From Planctomycetota bacterium (GTDB taxonomy: Bacteria; Planctomycetota; UBA1135; GCA-002686595): a DNA stretch of 64,000 nt. This document shows, piece after piece, positions 63,968 through 64,000 of the stretch. Position 1 is the first letter of the stretch. Every line of letters starts with the position of its first letter. The position numbers and the translations under genes were made by a program. The notes below the pieces were generated by a model, which was given only the letters and a program-made list of their open reading frames with translations, had not been told where the DNA came from and ran no database searches. Location: assembly GCA_014237855.1 (NCBI GenBank), contig JABACD010000006.1, positions 1-64,000 of the forward strand, read 5' to 3'.

Positions 63968-64000
63968 ATGTCCAGCCCGCCCTACGACACCATCATCATC
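63968..64000 (+). CDS. Partial gene start, possibly FAD/NAD(P)-binding oxidoreductase
   Basis: Only the first 11 codons are present (ATG 63968, MSSPPYDTIII). A hydrophobic strand after a short polar start, as in DTIII, is how Rossmann-type flavoprotein N-termini begin, and a glycine-rich loop would be expected next. The rest lies beyond the window, so the call is tentative. Confidence 0.35.
   Translation, partial: MSSPPYDTIII

Overview
The window is a GC-rich chromosomal segment from a member of the Planctomycetota. The evidence is the gene families themselves. There are three modules built from planctomycete cytochrome-c/DUF1549/DUF1553 proteins and DUF1501 partners, five formylglycine-type sulfatases, two tandem FG-GAP propeller proteins, a CX4CH planctomycete heme motif and many lipoprotein or Tat-like signals. 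Genes are densely packed on both strands, with frequent 4-base ATGA overlaps. TAG is an ordinary and common stop codon here. I saw no tRNA, rRNA, CRISPR array or insertion sequence.

Layout. 1-8.6 kb: a methyltransferase, a secreted coiled-coil protein, an M28 peptidase, a free-standing HisC-like C-terminal domain, homoserine kinase (thrB), a PTS enzyme I homologue with a degenerate PEP-binding domain, and a secreted thermonuclease-like protein. 8.6-13.1 kb: two FG-GAP paralogues and moaB. 13.2-31.9 kb: two PSD1-cytochrome/DUF1501 pairs, three sulfatases, an FGGY kinase/class II aldolase/HAD operon, and a HEAT-VWA protein. 32.1-39.5 kb: a co-directional run of a di-heme cytochrome, two lipoprotein sulfatases and two M16-fold proteins that both lack the zinc motif. 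39.5-45.0 kb: BtpA family, UDP-sugar dehydrogenase, selA and recJ. 45.2-51.4 kb: a DUF1501 gene split by an in-frame TAG, a heme/WD40 protein and a DUF1549/DUF1553 protein. 51.4-54.5 kb: a translationally coupled cassette of a predicted pseudokinase, a DUF368 membrane protein and a small PH-like membrane protein, then a META-domain lipoprotein. 54.7-60.3 kb: polA, a five-cluster polyferredoxin and dinB. 60.4-64.0 kb: an OleA/FabH-like synthase, a GbsR/MarR regulator, a FabF-like synthase, an ACP, and the start of a further gene.

How the genes fit together. The sulfatases, PSD1/DUF1501 modules and secreted enzymes fit extracytoplasmic breakdown of sulfated polysaccharides, with the kinase/aldolase/HAD operon as a possible sugar-processing branch (inference). 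The right end looks like the start of a dedicated fatty-acyl or polyketide-type lipid locus. The least conventional features are four proteins that keep a fold but have lost catalytic residues (the enzyme I homologue, both M16 proteins and the LPS-kinase-like protein), the solo HisC domain, the amber-interrupted DUF1501 gene, and the polyferredoxin with an unassigned central domain.
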